DNA from: an uncultured Clostridia bacterium
Lineage (GTDB): Bacteria; Bacillota; Clostridia; Christensenellales; Borkfalkiaceae
Direction of reading: 5' to 3'
Assembly (NCBI GenBank): GCA_959605945.1
Contig: CAUHGY010000008.1
Location: 1 to 40,849, forward strand
DNA: 40,849 bases
Numbering within the stretch: the first letter of the stretch is position 1; every line of letters starts with the position of its first letter. The position numbers and the translations under genes are program-made. This document shows, one piece after another, positions 37,484 to 40,849 of this stretch. The notes beneath the pieces were generated by a model. The model searched no databases, had not been told where the DNA came from, and was given only the letters and a program-made list of their open reading frames with translations.

Positions 37484-38380
37484 ATGAAAAGAATAAAGAG
37501 AAATAAATTGCAAGGTAGATTTACGGTCCTTACCGGTATAATTTTCGTTGTCTTGTGTTTATATGTAATATCCATGCTTGCGCCGATGTTTTGGGCGTTT
37601 ATAACATCATTTAAAGATAAATGGGATTTTAGAACTAATAAAATAGGTCTGCCTGCAAAATGGGTTTTAGATAATTACATAGTAGCCTTTAAAAGTTTTA
37701 AGGTAAGAATTTTTATAGATGACGTCGGATATAAGTCCGTATATATGGGAGAGATGTATCTTTATTCTCTGCTGTACGCGGGCGGCTGCGCGCTTACCGC
37801 TACTTTGGTGCCGTGCATCACCGGATATCTTACGGCAAGATTCGATTATAAGTTCAGCAGAATTGTAAATTACACAGTCATTATTACTATGGTGCTGCCA
37901 ATTATAGGTTCTTTGCCATCGCAGATACAAATGGCTATGAATTTGGGAATTTACAATAAAATATTTTGTCTGTGGATAATGACAGGCAACATCGGATCTA
38001 CATATTTTCTTATATTCCAGGCAGGTTTCAGAAGTCTGCCCACTTCTTATTTCGAGGCGGCGGAAATAGACGGGGCGTCCAATTTCAACGTCATGATAAG
38101 AATAGGTTTTCCGCTTATAAGGTCAACCTTTCTGACGATAATGCTGATTCATTTTATAGCATTCTGGAACGATTATCAGACGCCGCTTGTATTTATGAAG
38201 AATTATCCTACAGTAGCGCTTGGAATATATATGTTCAATTTTACGAGCGAAAGCGAGCTGTCTTCCGTGCCCATGCGCATAACGGGAGCTATGCTGCTGC
38301 TTGTGCCGATAGTAATATTCTTTTTTGTTTTTCAGAATAAAATATTCAGCCAGATATCTTTCGGCGGGATAAAAGAATAA
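37484..38380 (+). CDS. ABC sugar importer permease, second subunit, second system
   Basis: 298 residues, MalG-like: six membrane segments and an EAA loop (YFEAAEIDGAS...IGFP), ending in F-G-G-I-K-E as usual for this family. GGAGG lies 11 bp after the previous stop region. It pairs with the gene before it. Confidence 0.92.
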   Translation: MKRIKRNKLQGRFTVLTGIIFVVLCLYVISMLAPMFWAFITSFKDKWDFRTNKIGLPAKWVLDNYIVAFKSFKVRIFIDDVGYKSVYMGEMYLYSLLYAGGCALTATLVPCITGYLTARFDYKFSRIVNYTVIITMVLPIIGSLPSQIQMAMNLGIYNKIFCLWIMTGNIGSTYFLIFQAGFRSLPTSYFEAAEIDGASNFNVMIRIGFPLIRSTFLTIMLIHFIAFWNDYQTPLVFMKNYPTVALGIYMFNFTSESELSSVPMRITGAMLLLVPIVIFFFVFQNKIFSQISFGGIKE

Positions 38381-38409
38381 AACCTGTAAAAAGCAAAGGA
38401 GAAATATAA

Positions 38410-40518
38410 ATGTCCCTTCCTCCTATCAAAGTCATAGACTATAAAATAAAGCATTTTCCCACACAGTGGCAGGCGGTGATATTCCGTAATTACGGAATGG
38501 TGCCTGCCGAAAACATTGCCAAAGCGATAAAATGCGATGTAAAAACTTTATTGAGAGAGGCGGAACGGCTGGGGTTTAAATCTCAGCCTTCCGACTTTTC
38601 CGATTGGCGGAAAAAAGGTTATATAACGCTGATAAAAAGTAATTGGCATATCTGCACGTACGAGCAGATTGAAACTCTTTTGGACATCGATGAAAAAGAA
38701 TTGGCTTTTATTTTGAAAGAGGACGATTTTTTAGATCTCAAGTTAGGGGGATTTAAACCGTTTGTAGAGCCGCCTTCATACACTCCGCTCGATGAAAACC
38801 AGATCAGGCTGACGAAAAAAATTGCGCGGACGGTCACGGAAAATTTTATTAACGAAAAGATTCCGCCCTTTGATTTTTATCGCGGAGGAGATACAAGATA
38901 CGAAAAGTCGCGTGAGTTAAAGATAATTTACAGCTATTCGGCCTCCTACGGAGATTTTTTGATAGACGAAACAATAGACAACTTTCCGGATGCTCTTTTA
39001 AAGAAATATTCGGAACTCGGAATAAACGGAATTTGGTTTCAGGCGCTGCTTTCGAAACTTTCATATTACCCTTTTGACGAAAGTTTGTGTGCAGGTTATG
39101 AGAAACGCAGAGAGAATTTAAAAAAACTTATAGCGAAATGCGATAAATATAATATAAAACTTTTCCTTTATTTTAACGAACCCAGAAGTTTGCCAGACAG
39201 CGCTTTTGCAAATTTCGCTAATCTTGCCGGGCATAAAGAGAACGGTTATACGGCTCTCTGCACGCAAAAACAAGAGATAAAAGATTATATTTACGAAGCA
39301 TTCAAAAACTTTTTGAGCGATGTAAAAGGACTCGGCGGCATTATAACCATAACTTTATCTGAAAATCTTACCAATTGTGTAAGCCATTCCGATACCAACT
39401 GTTCGACCTGCGCCGACATACCTGAATATGAAATAGTTTCTCAAGTAAACAATATTATAAACCGCGCGATTAAAGATAGCGGCGGCGATGCAAAACTTAT
39501 AGCATACCTTTGGGGCTGGACTTCGCATATGGGTTTAAACGATACATTCAGAGGAATAGATCTTTTGGAAGACGATATATTGCTCATGTGTGTCAGCGAG
39601 GATCGGTTGGCAATAGAAAAACACGGCATCAAAAATAAAGTTATCGATTATTCTATAAGTAATCCCGGACCTAGCGAAAATACGTCAGAGATAATAAAAT
39701 ATGCAAAAAAAAGAGGTCGCAGCGTTTTAGCCAAAATACAAGCAAATAACAGTTGGGAATGCGCAGTCGTGCCTTATATACCTGTCTTTGAGCTGGTGGA
39801 AAAACACTATAAAAATTTAAAAGAAACAGGTACTGAAGGGCTTATGCTGTCTTGGACGATGGGAGGCTATCCATCTGTTACTTTGGGGCTTTTGTCGTGT
39901 CTCGATAACGGTATGTCTCTTGACGATTGGTATGTATTAACTTATAAAGCCGACGCGCAAACCGTAAAAAACGCAGTTGCAAAATTTTGCGCATCATTTC
40001 AAAAATTGCCATTTGACGTTACTTTTTTATATTATGGACCTCAACATATGTGTGCTGCAAATTTGTTCTTTTTGCAGAAACAAAATGTATTTTCAACAAT
40101 GTGCGGATTTCCGTACGACAATATAGACAGATGGCGGGGAATATATCCGGAAAGCACTTTTTACGGAGGTATAAAAGATATGCTTGAAGGTTGGAAAGAA
40201 GGGCTTGAAATTCTTAACAGCATAATAAAAAGCACAAAAAAAATCATAGAACTGAAACAGGTGTCTCAAGTTTTTTATTTGTGCTATAAATCGGTGTATA
40301 ATCAATATCTTTTTACAAAAGAGAAAATAAAGCAAAATCCCGACAGGAAAAAACTCAGCGAAATAATAAATTCCGAATTCGCATGCGCAAAAGAGCTGTA
40401 TAGATTGCAGTGTGAAAATCCTGCGATCGGTTTTGAAGCGGGAAATCATTATTTTTTTAACGAAAATATGTTACTTGAAAAGCTTGTAAATTTAAAAGCT
40501 CTTTTGAGGAAATTATAA
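38410..40518 (+). CDS. GH20-like putative glycosidase with HTH-like N-terminal domain
   Basis: 702 residues, no signal peptide. Residues ~15-60 resemble a helix-turn-helix (IFRNYGMVPAENIAKAIKC, then TLLREAERLGF). A second helical unit follows (NWHICTYEQIETLL), then the motif LKEDDFLDLKLGG. A TIM barrel starts at ~165 with NGIWFQALL. The candidate acid Glu318 (TLSEN) is followed by Cys323, Cys331 and Cys334. The D-Y-S-I-S-N-P-G-P, A-K-K-R-G and S-W-T-M-G-G-Y-P-S segments align with the protein at 10565. The N-terminal helices may be structural rather than DNA-binding. It closes the second importer block, 29 bp after the permease gene with AAAGGAG before the ATG. Confidence 0.72.
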   Translation: MSLPPIKVIDYKIKHFPTQWQAVIFRNYGMVPAENIAKAIKCDVKTLLREAERLGFKSQPSDFSDWRKKGYITLIKSNWHICTYEQIETLLDIDEKELAFILKEDDFLDLKLGGFKPFVEPPSYTPLDENQIRLTKKIARTVTENFINEKIPPFDFYRGGDTRYEKSRELKIIYSYSASYGDFLIDETIDNFPDALLKKYSELGINGIWFQALLSKLSYYPFDESLCAGYEKRRENLKKLIAKCDKYNIKLFLYFNEPRSLPDSAFANFANLAGHKENGYTALCTQKQEIKDYIYEAFKNFLSDVKGLGGIITITLSENLTNCVSHSDTNCSTCADIPEYEIVSQVNNIINRAIKDSGGDAKLIAYLWGWTSHMGLNDTFRGIDLLEDDILLMCVSEDRLAIEKHGIKNKVIDYSISNPGPSENTSEIIKYAKKRGRSVLAKIQANNSWECAVVPYIPVFELVEKHYKNLKETGTEGLMLSWTMGGYPSVTLGLLSCLDNGMSLDDWYVLTYKADAQTVKNAVAKFCASFQKLPFDVTFLYYGPQHMCAANLFFLQKQNVFSTMCGFPYDNIDRWRGIYPESTFYGGIKDMLEGWKEGLEILNSIIKSTKKIIELKQVSQVFYLCYKSVYNQYLFTKEKIKQNPDRKKLSEIINSEFACAKELYRLQCENPAIGFEAGNHYFFNENMLLEKLVNLKALLRKL

Positions 40519-40543
40519 TTAAACCGTAATAACTGCCATATAC

Positions 40544-40849
40544 TTAATAAAAAGTTTTTTTGAACTGCGTTGGCGAGATGTTAAAAATAGTTTTAAAATG
40601 TTCCGAAAAATAGGATGAATTGTTATATCCTACTTCTGCCGCAATTTGCGAGATTGATTTATTTGTGCGTATAAGCAGAGTTTTGGCGTGTTCCATTCTT
40701 ATAAGCGTGAGATATCTCATAGGACTGTATCCGAAATATTTTTTAAAAATCTGTTCAAAGTAGCTTTTGCTTATCATGGCGATATTTGCGAGCAAAGTTA
40801 AAGTTATGTCAGATGAATAGTGTTCCTCGATATAATTTTTTGCAGTGAG
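40544..40849 (-). CDS. AraC/XylS-family regulator, 3' end only, apparent frameshift
   Basis: The visible C terminus holds both helix-turn-helix units of an AraC domain: SKSYFEQIFKKYFGYSP and ISQIAAEVGYNNSSYFSEHF. The rest of the gene is beyond the window. The continuous frame begins only at a TTG at 40795, in the middle of the first unit. Just upstream, the expected residues (YIEEHYSSDIT) are in another frame. The join lies at a run of four A on the plus strand (40800-40803); three would restore a single perfect AraC alignment. It may be a real inactivating frameshift or an assembly error. It faces the importer block and ends 25 bp from it, so it is the obvious candidate regulator. Confidence 0.75.
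   Translation of the reverse strand, partial: LTAKNYIEEHYSSDITLTLLANIAMISKSYFEQIFKKYFGYSPMRYLTLIRMEHAKTLLIRTNKSISQIAAEVGYNNSSYFSEHFKTIFNISPTQFKKTFY

Overview
The window looks like a glycan-utilisation region from a low-to-moderate GC Bacillota, most likely a host-associated, uncultured Clostridia lineage. That is inferred from the strong AGGAGG-type ribosome binding sites, the sigma-A promoters (one is a perfect TTGACA-17-TATAAT), the MKK...GC lipoproteins built of group-2 bacterial Ig-like domains, and the CUT1 sugar importers encoded without their own ATPase. No rRNA, tRNA, CRISPR array, insertion sequence or phage gene was seen. Nearly every gene points right. The exceptions are a von Willebrand A protein and a partial AraC-type regulator.

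Layout. (1) 1-5650: the 3' part of a DUF4838 glycosidase-like gene and a 1353-residue Ig/repeat lipoprotein, closed by a terminator. (2) 5680-9067: a promoter, then a sugar-phosphate isomerase/epimerase-like protein, an MgtC-family membrane protein and a cytoplasmic GH13 alpha-glucosidase, closed by a terminator. (3) 9213-12824: a very strong promoter with a palindrome over its -35 box, a Gfo/Idh/MocA oxidoreductase, a GH20-like putative glycosidase and a terminator-like hairpin. (4) 13020-31023: a nine-gene block of solute-binding lipoprotein, two permeases, a large secreted Ig protein, a DUF4838 lipoprotein, two Ig lipoproteins, a cytoplasmic DUF4838 protein and a cytoplasmic GH106-like glycosidase, with hairpins at several gene junctions and a terminator at the end. 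(5) 31203-32567: a VWA protein on the minus strand. (6) 32904-40518: a promoter, a TIM-barrel glycosidase-like protein, a second binding protein with two permeases, and a second GH20-like protein. (7) The 3' end of an AraC-family gene, apparently frameshifted.

Proposed working (inference): surface lipoproteins with Ig-like stalks and carbohydrate-binding-like modules capture a complex glycan, and DUF4838 lipoproteins act on it outside the cell. Two paralogous importers take up oligosaccharides, and cytoplasmic enzymes (DUF4838, GH106-like, GH20-like, GH10-like TIM barrel, GH13, oxidoreductase, isomerase) complete breakdown. The substrate cannot be read from sequence alone.

The least described parts are: a shared domain of about 220-270 residues with a W-x-G-F signature in three proteins of one operon; five related beta-rich modules in the 1353-residue lipoprotein; a DUF4838 paralogue that has lost the C-x-C-x-x-C cluster of its sisters; and two related GH20-like barrels with entirely different N-terminal domains.
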